A stretch of 64,000 bases of DNA from Piscinibacter caeni (GTDB lineage: Bacteria; Pseudomonadota; Gammaproteobacteria; Burkholderiales; Burkholderiaceae_C): positions 30,750 through 94,749 of the forward strand of contig QJOU01000022.1 in assembly GCA_003265685.1 (NCBI GenBank), given 5' to 3'. Position numbers and translations under genes: made by a program. Numbering within the stretch: the first letter of the stretch is position 1; each line of letters begins with the position of its first letter. This document shows, piece by piece, positions 1 through 7,739 of this stretch. The notes beneath the pieces were generated by a model. That model saw only the letters and a list, made by a program, of their open reading frames with translations. It had not been told where the DNA came from and made no database searches.

Positions 1-423
1 CCCGTGACCTACCCGCTCAATAAGGCCGCGCGCGAGCTGATGGCGGCCCGGCCGCGCCGCAAGGGCAACGACCACGTGTTCCCGGCCCGCAGCGGTAAGG
101 GCCACGCGGGCACGCCACGCGGGCCAGCAATGCAGGCGCTGATCGACGCGGCCGGCTGCCACCAGACGCGGCACGCGCTGCGCGCAACGTTCACGACCAT
201 TGCCCGCAACGTGCTCCGCATGGATAGCGGCGACGTGGACCTGATCACGGGCCACGTGCCGACTACGGTCGTGGACAAACACTACCGCGAAACGTCGGAC
301 CTACGCTGGGCCGCACCGGAACTTGAGCGAATTGGCTCGTGGATCACGCAGCAGGGCGACAAGGCAGCGGGCCGCAACGTGGTCGCCCTGCCCGACCGAG
401 CTAAGCGCGCGAACTCTGCCTAA
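1..423 (+). CDS. Tyrosine recombinase (integrase), C-terminal part
   Basis: This is the C-terminal catalytic domain of a phage-type tyrosine recombinase; the frame is open at base 1, so the N-terminus lies outside the window. Visible family residues are the HxxR box (HALRATF, about codons 57-63), the GH box (LITGHV) and the Tyr nucleophile in the context VDKHYRE. Integrases of this family join attP to attB by strand exchange through a 3'-phosphotyrosine. It is the likely enzyme that inserted the element into the CAU tRNA at 8632-8670. It reads rightward into the element, the usual arrangement when attL is just upstream. Confidence 0.88.
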   Translation, partial: PVTYPLNKAARELMAARPRRKGNDHVFPARSGKGHAGTPRGPAMQALIDAAGCHQTRHALRATFTTIARNVLRMDSGDVDLITGHVPTTVVDKHYRETSDLRWAAPELERIGSWITQQGDKAAGRNVVALPDRAKRANSA

Positions 424-570
424 CGCGCGTGAAGTAGATGTTGGAGCAGCGCGACGCCCGTTGGGGCGAGTGCGCTGTCTTCATTTGTGATCCCTGCGGG
501 ACGCCCAGTACCGTTGCAGCACTGGCTGTCCCGCTGCGTCCACGCGGGAGCCGCTCTGGAGTCCTCCCGC

Positions 571-801
571 ATGAACACTCCGCAGTCCCCCGATGACCTG
601 CTGACGACCGAGCAGGTGAGCAGCGAGATGCTCGGCAATACGGTCCCGCCCGAAACGCTTCGTAGATGGCGCCGCGTAGGCGGAGGCCCGCTCTTCAAGA
701 AGCTCGGCGCCAACATCCGCTATCGGCGCGGCGACGTGCAGGCATGGCTCGACGCGAATACATACGCCTCCAACTACGCCCGCGCGCCAGCTACCGCCTG
801 A
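571..801 (+). CDS. AlpA/MerR-type helix-turn-helix regulator or excisionase
   Basis: A 76-aa protein. Residues about 12-65 match the short winged-helix fold of AlpA and excisionase-type proteins: LLTTEQVS, PETLRRWRRVGGGP, and a C-terminal IRYRRGDVQAWLDA, where the 'R-Y-R-x-x-D-V-x-x-W-L' end is diagnostic. In this family such proteins bind DNA near integrase or att sites, controlling excision or element transcription. The ATG at 571 is chosen because GGAG lies about 10 nt upstream and the domain begins soon after. It lies between the integrase and the DUF3987 gene, the common satellite order. Confidence 0.8.
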   Translation: MNTPQSPDDLLTTEQVSSEMLGNTVPPETLRRWRRVGGGPLFKKLGANIRYRRGDVQAWLDANTYASNYARAPATA

Positions 802-874
802 GCAGGGAATGAGCTGTCCTTCGCCACTGCCTGCGAATAACGCGGCGGGCGCAGGCGGTTGTATGCACCCAGTC

Positions 875-900
875 AAAAGAAAGGCCCGCTGAAGCGGGCC
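875..900. terminator. Perfect GC hairpin in front of the DUF3987 gene
   Basis: GGCCCGC (883-889), loop TGAA, GCGGGCC (894-900) forms a perfect 7-bp stem. An A-rich run precedes it (AAAAGAAA, 875-882), so on the minus strand the hairpin is followed by TTTCTTTT and looks like a rho-independent terminator for leftward transcripts. On the plus strand it ends only 10 nt before the ATG at 911 and could mask the ribosome binding region. Confidence 0.5.
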
Positions 901-910
901 GGGAAAGAAG

Positions 911-2542
911 ATGAACGCAACTAGTTTCCCGCAGCCGGCCACTGCTGTCTCAGATGACATGCCAGCCGGGCAACACCCACAGGCCCCGCGTGCGGCCGGC
1001 CGCACCCACACCCCCAGCCCGGCCGCAAACGCGCCCCAGCGGGCCGCTACGGCTGCCGGCGGGGCATTGCCGCAGCCGCGCCTACAGGCCAGCGCCGGCG
1101 CAAATGCCGACGACCTCGAAGGCCGGCGCTTCGCGGAGTCCATGGAGTACCCGCCCGGCGTCGCCGGCGACATTGCGAGTTTTCTCTATCACTCTGCCCC
1201 ACGACCGCTCGAGCAGGTTGCCATCGTAGGCACGCTCGCATGGCTGTCCGGCGTATGTGGCGCGGCGTTCGAGACAGAGACGGGCTCGGGTCTGAACCTG
1301 TACCAAGTGCTCATCGCTGCCAGCGGACGCGGCAAGGAGTGGCTTCACGAGGGTCCGGGGCTGCTGAACCGCGCACTCTTTCGGCACCCAGGTGACGGCG
1401 AAGTGGGCATAGGTGGCCCCGCCACGTTTGAAGCCGGCCCGAAGTGGATCGAGCAGGCGCACGAGTTCTTCTGCTTCGACGACTTTGCGAGTGGATCGGC
1501 GCTGGCGAAATACTGCGCCAAGCATCCAACGCGCTCGTTCTGCAACTTCGTCGGCGAGTGGGGGCACAAGCTCAGCACCATGTCCAAGGCCACAGAGTCA
1601 GGCGGCAGCAACCACATGCAGACGCTCCGCCGCGTCATCACGAACCTTTACCACAAGGCAGGGCGCGGCAGCGTAGCCGGAGGCGTGCGATACGCCGACG
1701 AGAAGATGAACGCGGCGGCCGTGGATGGGATCGCCTACAGCTTTGTCGGAGAGACCACGCCGGACACGTTCTACGAGGCGCTGACGTACTCGATGCTGGC
1801 GGACGGCTTCTTGTCGCGGTTCATCACTACGGAGTACGTCGGGCCGCGCCCAAGGGCCAATGAGGCACGCGTGCTAGCTCCGCCCAAGGAGCTTGTCGAG
1901 CACCTACAGGACCTGCTGGTCTACTCGCGCGACCTGGGCAGGCGACGCGCACGTAAGACGGTAGTGCTCGGGATTCAAGCCCAGAAGCAGCTGAGTGACT
2001 TCAACGAGGAGTGCGATGAGCAGATCGATGCAGCCGACAGCGAAGCAATCACGCAGCCGTGGAACCGCGCGCACCTCAAGGCGCTGCGCGTGGCCTGTCT
2101 ACTCGCGGCTGCGCAGAACCCTCTGCAGCCAGAGGTCAGTGGCGAGCAGGCGGAATGGGCGCTTGGGCTCGTTCGGCGCGACATCTCCCGCTACCTGTCG
2201 CGCCTGCAAAGTGGAGACATTGGGCAGGGCGACGACGAGCGTATGAAGAAGCTCCTCTACCTCATGCACGAGTTTCTGGCGCAACCGCTCGCGCCTGGCT
2301 ATGGGGTGCCACAAGAAATGCAGCGTGACGGCGTTGTGCCTCGGAAGTACCTGCAGATCCGCGCTGCTCGCATCGGCATCTTCAAGATGCACAAGCTCGG
2401 CGGCAAGCGCGCCCTCGACGACGCCATTGCCAACTGCATGGACAGTGGCTACATCGTCGAGATGCCCAAGGAGAAGGCCGGCGAGGCGTACACGTATCAG
2501 GGGCGCTGCTTTAGGGTCGTGCAACTGCCAAAGTACGCTTGA
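911..2542 (+). CDS. DUF3987 (YfjI-type) primase/helicase-like protein
   Basis: A 543-aa protein of the DUF3987 family common in phage satellites and integrative elements. The first 70 or so residues are low-complexity Pro/Ala-rich. The family core begins at YPPGVAGDIASFLYHSAP and has a P-loop-like ASGRGKEW (about residues 136-143) and an acidic FCFDDFA segment (about 187-193) in the Walker B position. The family is regarded as replication-related, but its biochemistry is not well established. It is directly followed by a symmetric iteron array at 2578-2812, which supports a role in element replication. The ATG at 911 follows a weak purine-rich site behind a GC hairpin. Confidence 0.78.
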   Translation: MNATSFPQPATAVSDDMPAGQHPQAPRAAGRTHTPSPAANAPQRAATAAGGALPQPRLQASAGANADDLEGRRFAESMEYPPGVAGDIASFLYHSAPRPLEQVAIVGTLAWLSGVCGAAFETETGSGLNLYQVLIAASGRGKEWLHEGPGLLNRALFRHPGDGEVGIGGPATFEAGPKWIEQAHEFFCFDDFASGSALAKYCAKHPTRSFCNFVGEWGHKLSTMSKATESGGSNHMQTLRRVITNLYHKAGRGSVAGGVRYADEKMNAAAVDGIAYSFVGETTPDTFYEALTYSMLADGFLSRFITTEYVGPRPRANEARVLAPPKELVEHLQDLLVYSRDLGRRRARKTVVLGIQAQKQLSDFNEECDEQIDAADSEAITQPWNRAHLKALRVACLLAAAQNPLQPEVSGEQAEWALGLVRRDISRYLSRLQSGDIGQGDDERMKKLLYLMHEFLAQPLAPGYGVPQEMQRDGVVPRKYLQIRAARIGIFKMHKLGGKRALDDAIANCMDSGYIVEMPKEKAGEAYTYQGRCFRVVQLPKYA

Positions 2543-2577
2543 CCACAGCCCGCCGGGTGGTGCGGCGGCTGCCAGCC

Positions 2578-2812
2578 TTAACCGGCCAAGTAACCCGACA
2601 CAGTTGCATCGGTCGCGGCTCGCGCCGTTGATGCGAGTGCATAGCAGGTTATCCGTTAGCCACACAGTTAATGCGATGCGCCCTGGTGCTACCTGGGTAC
2701 AGCAAAAAAAATTAACCTGTTAACCCAATTACCCGGCGTGTGTGTGGCGGGCCTTCGGCTGGCCGGAGGATGGCAGGCACACACGCTGCCGGTTAAGCGG
2801 TTAATGGGTTAC
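2578..2812. repeat. Inverted iteron array, candidate replication origin
   Basis: TTAACC-type hexamers lie at 2712, 2720 and 2728 (the last is ATTACC) in exact 8-bp steps. Their mirror image, GGTTAA, GGTTAA and GGTTAC, lies at 2791, 2799 and 2807, again in 8-bp steps. A further TTAACC is at 2578. Between the two arms are GTGTGTGT and ACACACAC stretches and GGCC pairs that can fold into a long imperfect palindrome centred near 2762, and an A7 run flanks it at 2704-2710. The 567-bp stretch 2543-3109 holds no convincing gene. Position after a replication-type gene suggests an origin or an initiator-binding site. Confidence 0.6.
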
Positions 2813-3109
2813 CGCGCCTTCTTCGCATACCCGCTCGGCTTGGCCTGCCGGTGCGGCTGGCACCTGTGGTGAATGTGCGGACGCTTCCTCGATCCCGCGC
2901 CAGTCAACCTTTTGCCTGCTGGCAGACAGCCCACCGACAACGCCTTTCACAGGTCCTAGCCGTTCCGAGGTGGCAGCCGAGGACTACGTGTTCTCTGCTG
3001 GCCGATGTTGGTGCCGCGCGAGCTGCAAAAAAACCTGCGTGATCAAACTTGCCCACTGGGACCATTGCTGTAGCGGCGCACCGCCCGCGCAACTGCCAAT
3101 CAGCCCAGT

Positions 3110-3979
3110 ATGAACACCGCCACCGACACGCCGGCCGACGAACTGTCGCCCGACGAGCAGCACGCAGCCAAGCAAGCGCAAGCCGCGCTGCTGCACGCGA
3201 ACAAGAGCCCGCTCGACCAATCGTTCGCCCGGCCCTCGCAGCGGCCCAACGCCACACACGCGCCGTCGCTGTGGGACGCGGAGCCGGCGACCTTGCCGAG
3301 CATGGCGCTCGACCCCGGCCAGATCAAGGCGCACGAGCACTTCGAGGAGCTGGAGGGCTGGAACACGGATCAGGCCGTCGCCGCGATGGAGGCCCTGCAG
3401 ACCGTGGCGAAGCAGATCATCGACGCTCGGCAAGTTCTGCAAGCCAACGCCATCAAGCACCCTGCGGAGCTGATCCTCGAACTGGACGACCTGCACGGCA
3501 AGCTCGCGCCGACCGCCACCAAGAAGGCCGACGCTGCGTTGAAGGCTCTGGGCGCGGGCATCGCGTCGCACGAGGCGGCACTGGCGGCGCACGTGAAGGA
3601 CACGCCGCACGGGCAAGAGATCCGCAACTACGTGCGTTCGCTGAAGCCGGCCGAGCGTGCGAGCGTGCTGCGGCAGGCCATCAACAGCGGCGACGCAACC
3701 ACGGTCGGCGCACTGCTCGGCTCGCCTGCGCCGTACCTGACCGGCCTGGACCTGACAGCCGAGATGCATGCCGCGTACCTCAACCAATGGAACAGCAAGC
3801 GCGAGCCGGTCAAGGCGAAGCAACTCGCGCTGATGCGTCACGCGCAGGCCAAGCTGGAGCAGGCCGGCTCGACCTTCATCGCGTCCACCGAGGCGCTGAC
3901 CGGCGTGAAGCACGCGACCGTCGCCAAGCTGCGGCAGCAGCGGCAGAAGCTGAAGACGGTCATCGGCGTCGTCGCCTGA
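3110..3979 (+). CDS. Unknown element protein, alpha-helical, 289 aa
   Basis: I do not recognise a family. The protein is rich in Ala, Lys, Glu and Gln with long helical stretches and a basic C-terminus (KLRQQRQKLKTVIG). There is no signal peptide, membrane segment or catalytic motif. Composition and position ahead of small phage-like genes are compatible with a scaffold or capsid-size-type protein, but nothing shows this directly. Codon use fits its neighbours. The start is the ATG at 3110, the first in frame after the iteron region. Confidence 0.65.
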   Translation: MNTATDTPADELSPDEQHAAKQAQAALLHANKSPLDQSFARPSQRPNATHAPSLWDAEPATLPSMALDPGQIKAHEHFEELEGWNTDQAVAAMEALQTVAKQIIDARQVLQANAIKHPAELILELDDLHGKLAPTATKKADAALKALGAGIASHEAALAAHVKDTPHGQEIRNYVRSLKPAERASVLRQAINSGDATTVGALLGSPAPYLTGLDLTAEMHAAYLNQWNSKREPVKAKQLALMRHAQAKLEQAGSTFIASTEALTGVKHATVAKLRQQRQKLKTVIGVVA

Positions 3980-4000
3980 TCCCTGCAAGGGGCCAGCAAC

Positions 4001-4609
4001 TTGAGCAGCGAACGAAGTGACCCGCCGTGGCTGGGCGCGTGGAAGAACGGCGGCCAGTCGTCCCAGCCTCTCCGGCCGCAAGACCAGCGCACGCAGTCAG
4101 GTCAGTTCCCGCCGGGCGTGTCCGGAAATCCGAACGGCAAGCCTGTCGGCACGAAGGCACTGCGCACGCGGCTGATCGAGCAGTTCGAGGAAGGCGTGGA
4201 CGACATTGTTGCCGTGGTGAAGAAGAAGGCGCGCGAAGGCGACCTGCAAGCGGCCGGGCTGGTGTTGTCTCGAGCCGTCCCGCCCAAGCGTGCCGTGAGC
4301 GAGCGCACTCCCTTCGAACTGGACAGCTCCAAGCCGCCAGACGAGCAGGCCCAGCAGATCGTCGCGGCCGTTGCCGCTGGCGAGCTTGCGGCGGATGACG
4401 GCAAGGTGTTGATTGACTGCCTCGCCTCGGTCGCCAGCCTGCGCAAGTTCACCGCCTTCGAGGACGAGCTACGCCAGATGCGCGAGCACCTTGCACGCCT
4501 CACCGCCGCAGCCGGCAACAGTGGCGGGCAGGTGATGTTCGACCTGAAGGACGCCGCTGCCGCGTGCGCCCGCCCCACGTTGCCCAAGCCTCCGGAGCCC
4601 CAGCAATGA
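4001..4609 (+). CDS. DUF5681 domain protein
   Basis: A 202-aa protein. Residues about 33-50 carry the DUF5681 signature GQFPPGVSGNPNGKPVGTKA (family pattern GQFxPGxSGNPxGRPxG). This short domain occurs mainly in prophage-like regions, often in small proteins of unknown role near packaging genes. The rest is helical. The start appears to be TTG at 4001, with AAGGGG about 8 nt upstream; no ATG or GTG precedes the motif in frame. The stop overlaps the next start (ATGA at 4606), so translation is probably coupled. Confidence 0.7.
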   Translation: MSSERSDPPWLGAWKNGGQSSQPLRPQDQRTQSGQFPPGVSGNPNGKPVGTKALRTRLIEQFEEGVDDIVAVVKKKAREGDLQAAGLVLSRAVPPKRAVSERTPFELDSSKPPDEQAQQIVAAVAAGELAADDGKVLIDCLASVASLRKFTAFEDELRQMREHLARLTAAAGNSGGQVMFDLKDAAAACARPTLPKPPEPQQ

Positions 4610-4794
4610 CCACACCCATCAGCATCCGCCCCGCTGACCTGCTGCACGCCACGCCTGCCGGCCTGCGCGCGCTGGCCCAGGTCGCCCACACGCCCGGCGT
4701 CGCCCCGCAGCCCCAGCCGGCTCCTCCGCGCCGTGGCCCCTACGTGCGCGGCGACGGCAAGGTCTTCGACAAACGCACTGGAGTCTGGAAATGA
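4606..4794 (+). CDS. Small unknown element protein, 62 aa
   Basis: A 62-aa ORF with ATGA overlaps at both ends (4606-4609 with the DUF5681 gene, 4791-4794 with the next gene). The middle is Pro-rich and the C-terminus ends GPYVRGDGKVFDKRTGVWK, a charged tail. No known family is recognised. The overlaps and shared codon bias are the evidence that it is real. Confidence 0.6.
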   Translation: MTTPISIRPADLLHATPAGLRALAQVAHTPGVAPQPQPAPPRRGPYVRGDGKVFDKRTGVWK

Positions 4795-5165
4795 TGTTCC
4801 CCTTCATGTTCGCGCAGGCCGAGTGCCCGCCGGTCTTCCGCATCTACACGGACGCACCGCCGGTCGAACGCCAGACGCTGCTGCGGGTGCCGAACGAGAC
4901 GGACCAGCAGTTCACCGAGCGTGCGCAGCGCACCGCCTATCGCATGTGGCTGCGGGCGGGGATGAAGGGCTGGGCGCGGATCGAATGCGTGTACACCTTC
5001 CCAACGCCCCAGCAAGACCCGCACTTCTTCGATGACGGACGCTGGGCCGACATGGCGTGCCTGCGCGCAGTGCTGGATCGGCCCGACGAGCCGCCGGAGG
5101 TTCGCATTGCCTGCGCGAAGGCTCTCAATCGCATTCATGGGCTGGTCAGCCCGGAGGTGTGGTGA
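4791..5165 (+). CDS. Unknown element protein, 124 aa
   Basis: A 124-aa ORF starting at ATGATG with a 4-bp overlap with the upstream gene. It is soluble, rich in aromatic and acidic residues (PQQDPHFFDDGRWADMA), and ends in a helical segment IACAKALNRIHGLVSPEVW. No family is recognised. It is part of a tightly packed series (4001-5693) that reads like one transcript. Confidence 0.6.
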   Translation: MMFPFMFAQAECPPVFRIYTDAPPVERQTLLRVPNETDQQFTERAQRTAYRMWLRAGMKGWARIECVYTFPTPQQDPHFFDDGRWADMACLRAVLDRPDEPPEVRIACAKALNRIHGLVSPEVW

Positions 5166-5166
5166 A

Positions 5167-5445
5167 GTGGCCCGCTCCGTCACCATCCCCGCGTCCATGC
5201 GCCGCGCCCTCGCCGAGCTGAAGAGCGGCCCGAAAAATCGCGAGGCCACGCTGGGGGCGATCCTCATGCCTCGCGCCATCGGCCTGGACGAATGGGAGGC
5301 GCTGGCCCGCCCGCAGCAGGCCGCGTTGATGCAGGCCAGCGCCGATGACCACGCACAGGCCGACACGGCGTCCGCGCAAGAGACGCCGAGCGGCCCGCTG
5401 CTCTCGACCACAACCCACGCGAGGACAGCATGGATCAGAAGCTGA
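5167..5445 (+). CDS. Unknown element protein, 92 aa
   Basis: The GTG at 5167 has GGAGG about 8-9 nt upstream and lies 2 nt after the previous stop. The N-terminal half is compact (VTIPASMRRALAELKSGP) and the C-terminus is low-complexity Ala/Thr/Ser. It overlaps the next gene (5430) in another frame. No function can be assigned. Confidence 0.5.
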   Translation: MARSVTIPASMRRALAELKSGPKNREATLGAILMPRAIGLDEWEALARPQQAALMQASADDHAQADTASAQETPSGPLLSTTTHARTAWIRS

Positions 5446-5693
5446 CCGCCATTCGCGCGGGCCTGCTCGAACATTGCATCGAGGTTCAAGCTCTTGGGTG
5501 GCGCATGACGCACGCGAGCCCGGAGCTACGCGACCAAGCCCGCGAGATTCGCGCGCAGGCACACGAACTGTCCAAGCTGGTTCGCCGGCTTGCACCATCG
5601 CCGGAAGAGCTGGAAGCGCTGCGCATGTTCTTTCCCGCGCATGCCGGGCGCCAGCCCGACGAGAACAAGTTCGTTCACTTGGAAGACAGCTGA
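5430..5693 (+). CDS. Unknown helical element protein, 87 aa
   Basis: An 87-aa protein, almost wholly alpha-helical by composition, with heptad-like Leu/Ala/Arg spacing over about residues 5-65 (for example QAREIRAQAHELSKLVRRL). It may be a small coiled-coil protein. It starts at the ATG at 5430 inside the end of the preceding gene. No family is recognised. Confidence 0.5.
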   Translation: MDQKLTAIRAGLLEHCIEVQALGWRMTHASPELRDQAREIRAQAHELSKLVRRLAPSPEELEALRMFFPAHAGRQPDENKFVHLEDS

Positions 5694-5963
5694 TCCCACG
5701 GGGCCTCGCGCGACGCTAAGCGAACCGTTCGACGCGCGAGGATGTAGGCTCACCATCCAACGGTCGCAGCAGCGGGCGTGCTCTAGGCGCGTCTCCTACG
5801 TAGTCTGAAGACGCTGACGCTGCCCTCAGCGCCCTGGCGTGCCGCAAGGTGCCCGGGGCGTTGTTGTCTTCAGGCTCCGACCCTCGGAGACGTGCGGTGC
5901 AGATGTGTTGATGCTCTGGCTTCGACGCTGCACGGTGCAGCGTCCAACCCAAGGAGCTAGATC
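5694..5963 (+). promoter_or_regulatory. Structured non-coding stretch with operator-like palindrome
   Basis: No convincing ORF. Three dyads are visible: CCTCGCGCG (from about 5704) pairing with CGCGCGAGG (to about 5741); CTGAAGAC near 5805 pairing with GTCTTCAG near 5868; and a perfect 10-bp palindrome around a single G at 5924-5944 (GACGCTGCAC / GTGCAGCGTC), 20 nt before the ATG at 5964. The last is placed like a repressor site next to the AAGGAG ribosome binding site. The others could be a cos/pac-like site or a small RNA; I cannot tell which. Confidence 0.4.
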
Positions 5964-6185
5964 ATGTCGAAGCAAGCCAACGCCACCAAGCCCGCCGCAC
6001 CTGCTGCCAAGCCGGACACCATTCGCGGCGCCGTCGCCCAGTGCTGGTCGCTGTGGGACGACATTGCGGACGGCGAGCTGCTGCCCCGCTCGATGATTGT
6101 CGACTTGGCTGTGGCCGAGGGCGTCAACTACTGGACGGCCCGCACGCAGGCCCAGCGCTGGCTGACGGCGCGCAAAGCCGCTTGA
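5964..6185 (+). CDS. Small unknown element protein, 73 aa
   Basis: A 73-aa protein with a good ribosome binding site (AAGGAG, 5951-5956). The N-terminal 20 residues are Lys/Ala/Pro-rich; the rest (AQCWSLWDDIADG, MIVDLAVAEGVNYWTARTQAQRW) looks like a small helical DNA-binding fold. Similar short ORFs occur beside DUF3987 genes in satellites, where their role is unknown. It is the last gene before a strong terminator. Confidence 0.6.
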   Translation: MSKQANATKPAAPAAKPDTIRGAVAQCWSLWDDIADGELLPRSMIVDLAVAEGVNYWTARTQAQRWLTARKAA

Positions 6186-6203
6186 CTACACCTCGCCCAG
6201 CCC

Positions 6204-6234
6204 AGCGGCCCGCCTCGTGCGGGCCGTTTGCTTT
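6204..6234 (+). terminator. Rho-independent terminator of the element's rightward genes
   Basis: CGGCCCGC (6206-6213), loop CTCGT, GCGGGCCG (6219-6226): a perfect 8-bp stem extended by G-U and A-U pairs, followed by TTTGCTTT. It lies 20 nt after the stop of the last rightward gene and marks the end of the element's core module. Confidence 0.8.
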
Positions 6235-6565
6235 GTGGGGCGGCTGGAGCCGGCGGCAAGTGCCCGGCGCAGGCCCTGGCGGGGCGCTGGGGCGCGCGGG
6301 CGGGCTGGCTCAGGGGTAGGGCGCGGCGGCTGGCTGCAGCGCTACCGCACGCTTGCGCTGGGCAAGTCTCAGGGACGCCGGCTGTGCAAAGGATATTGAC
6401 TTCAGCGTCATTGCCTAGTGACAGGACGACATGAGCGGCTCGGCTGTACGGCGGCTGTACGCGGTGGCTTCAGTGGCGGGCCCACAGCGCGCCGCAGCTC
6501 AGCTGGAGTCAGCCCCTTGGCCGCCGCAAACTGGCCCCAGGAGTGCCGGAGCTGCGCCGACCCCA
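6235..6565. other. Non-coding spacer between element core and cargo
   Basis: No ORF here has a ribosome binding site or family similarity. The first part is very G/C-rich; composition then shifts toward A/T on entering the cargo. The clear structure is the tandem GGCTGTACG repeat at about 6442-6461 (reported separately). A TTGACT-type -35-like hexamer lies at about 6397, but no matching -10 at normal spacing was found. Confidence 0.4.
6443..6461 (+). repeat. Left copy of a 19-bp inverted repeat flanking the cargo
   Basis: GCTGTACGGCGGCTGTACG, itself two tandem copies of GCTGTACG. The reverse complement of 8571-8589 matches it at 18 of 19 positions. The two copies enclose all the minus-strand cargo genes and the element tRNA. 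They could be arm-type integrase or excisionase sites, or boundaries of a cassette. Confidence 0.55.
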
Positions 6566-6769
6566 CTACTGGGCAGCGGGACCCCGCCGCACTTCACCAA
6601 CGCTATTCATGGCAAGCACACCATCGTCGACTGCAAGCTGGACAAGATCAGTTGCCGCCACTTTCGAAATCGAAAACATTTCGCTGATGTTGGAGATGAG
6701 CGCCTTGTTGTGGTGGAGCGTTCCACCCAGCTGATCGAAGGCCGCCAGAACAATTTCGTGATTCGTCAT
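6566..6769 (-). CDS. Small winged-helix-like protein of the cargo module
   Basis: A 67-aa protein starting at the ATG at 6769 (purine-rich GAAAGAC upstream). The pattern EIVLAAFDQLGGTL ... ISEMFSISKVAATDLVQLAVDDGVLA ... GEVRR looks like a short winged helix: two helices, a recognition helix and a beta wing with 'DDG-x-L'. It lies 220 bp downstream of the HEPN gene on the same strand. The gap 6770-6989 holds no credible gene. It may be a third component of the cargo system or an independent regulator. It is more A/T-rich than the element core. The assignment rests on pattern reading only. Confidence 0.5.
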   Translation of the reverse strand: MTNHEIVLAAFDQLGGTLHHNKALISNISEMFSISKVAATDLVQLAVDDGVLAMNSVGEVRRGPAAQ

Positions 6770-6989
6770 TGCCGTCTTTCTGCACGCAAGTTCGAGACAT
6801 GAAATTCTGCGGCATGTGGGTCGGCCACAATGCAAACGGCGCGCATGAGGCGGGCCGCTGCGCTGGGTGCGATCCGGTCAAGCGCCTTACGGCCGGTCCT
6901 GCGGCTGAGCCCGCTCCCTCAGTCGGCGCTTGCCAGAAGGACACGCACAGGGCTTCGTCACCCACCTGATCGGATCGCTGCGCTTGGAT

Positions 6990-7739
6990 TCACAGCACAG
7001 CACGAAGGAGGATGTTCTCCACAAGGTCGTGTATTACTTCTTCGGCAGTTACGGAGGTCACGATTGTTGAAGACGGGTGTGCTGCCGTGTTTCGCTTTCC
7101 AAGCTTCTCGGTGAGCGACTTGGCACTTGCAGCACTCAAGATGCCTGCACCTCGTGCGACCTCGATGACTAGCGACTCCTTAAGGTCCTCGAAGTCGGAT
7201 CTCTTTGCCAAAGGGTCGGCCTTCGGGCGGGCAAGCTTTAGCTGGGTGTTGAAGTCAGGCAAGTGACTGTCGAAGATGTAGTCGCAGACGTGGCTATAGG
7301 CCAGGTTCCACGCCATGACAATGGACGCGCGATAGGCCTCTTGGCTGAAGCAAACCAACGCCTCGGCCAAGAAGGTCTTCTGATGAGGGTCGGTGACTCG
7401 CGCTTCAAGGCCCTTTAGTAGCTTCGTAGCCTCTGCTGCCGACTGCCGTGCAGGCGGGATCAACTGGACCATTTCAGATCGACTGCTCGCGCTGAGCCTG
7501 TATCCCTTGGCGTCTCGTAGTACCTGCTTCGGGTTAGTCAGCGTCATGCCACGAAGCATCGAACTCGTGTTTGACGGTCGCGATAGGTGGACCTCGTCGA
7601 AGCAGCGGTTGATCTCGGTGCCAGTGAAGCGCTCTTGATTCAACTCCTCGTGCAGGTACCACGCGAAGACTTTGATCTTCCTCGTAAGTGAACTGTCTGC
7701 AAAGTTGGGCAGATTTCGGATGAAGGCGGCGAGGCTCAT
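6990..7739 (-). CDS. Winged-helix plus HEPN-like protein, candidate effector
   Basis: A 249-aa protein. Residues 1-95 resemble the winged-helix part of the protein encoded just upstream (compare KIKVFAWYLH with KYLVIAYWYK, then a helix-turn-helix and a GYRLS wing). Residues about 112-247 look like a HEPN four-helix bundle: helix AYRASIVMAWNLAYSHVCDY, then KLGKRNTAAHPS, where R216-x4-H221 fits the Rx4-6H motif of HEPN ribonucleases. HEPN proteins are frequent toxins and abortive-infection effectors that cut RNA. The start codon overlaps the stop of the upstream gene (TAATG), so the two products are probably made in fixed ratio. Exact family unknown to me. Confidence 0.72.
   Translation of the reverse strand: MSLAAFIRNLPNFADSSLTRKIKVFAWYLHEELNQERFTGTEINRCFDEVHLSRPSNTSSMLRGMTLTNPKQVLRDAKGYRLSASSRSEMVQLIPPARQSAAEATKLLKGLEARVTDPHQKTFLAEALVCFSQEAYRASIVMAWNLAYSHVCDYIFDSHLPDFNTQLKLARPKADPLAKRSDFEDLKESLVIEVARGAGILSAASAKSLTEKLGKRNTAAHPSSTIVTSVTAEEVIHDLVENILLRAVL

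Noticed and set aside
6648..6969. Overlapping ORFs on both strands in the gap between the 67-aa gene and the HEPN gene.
   Set aside because: They lack ribosome binding sites and recognisable folds and differ in composition from real cargo genes. The gap is treated as non-coding.
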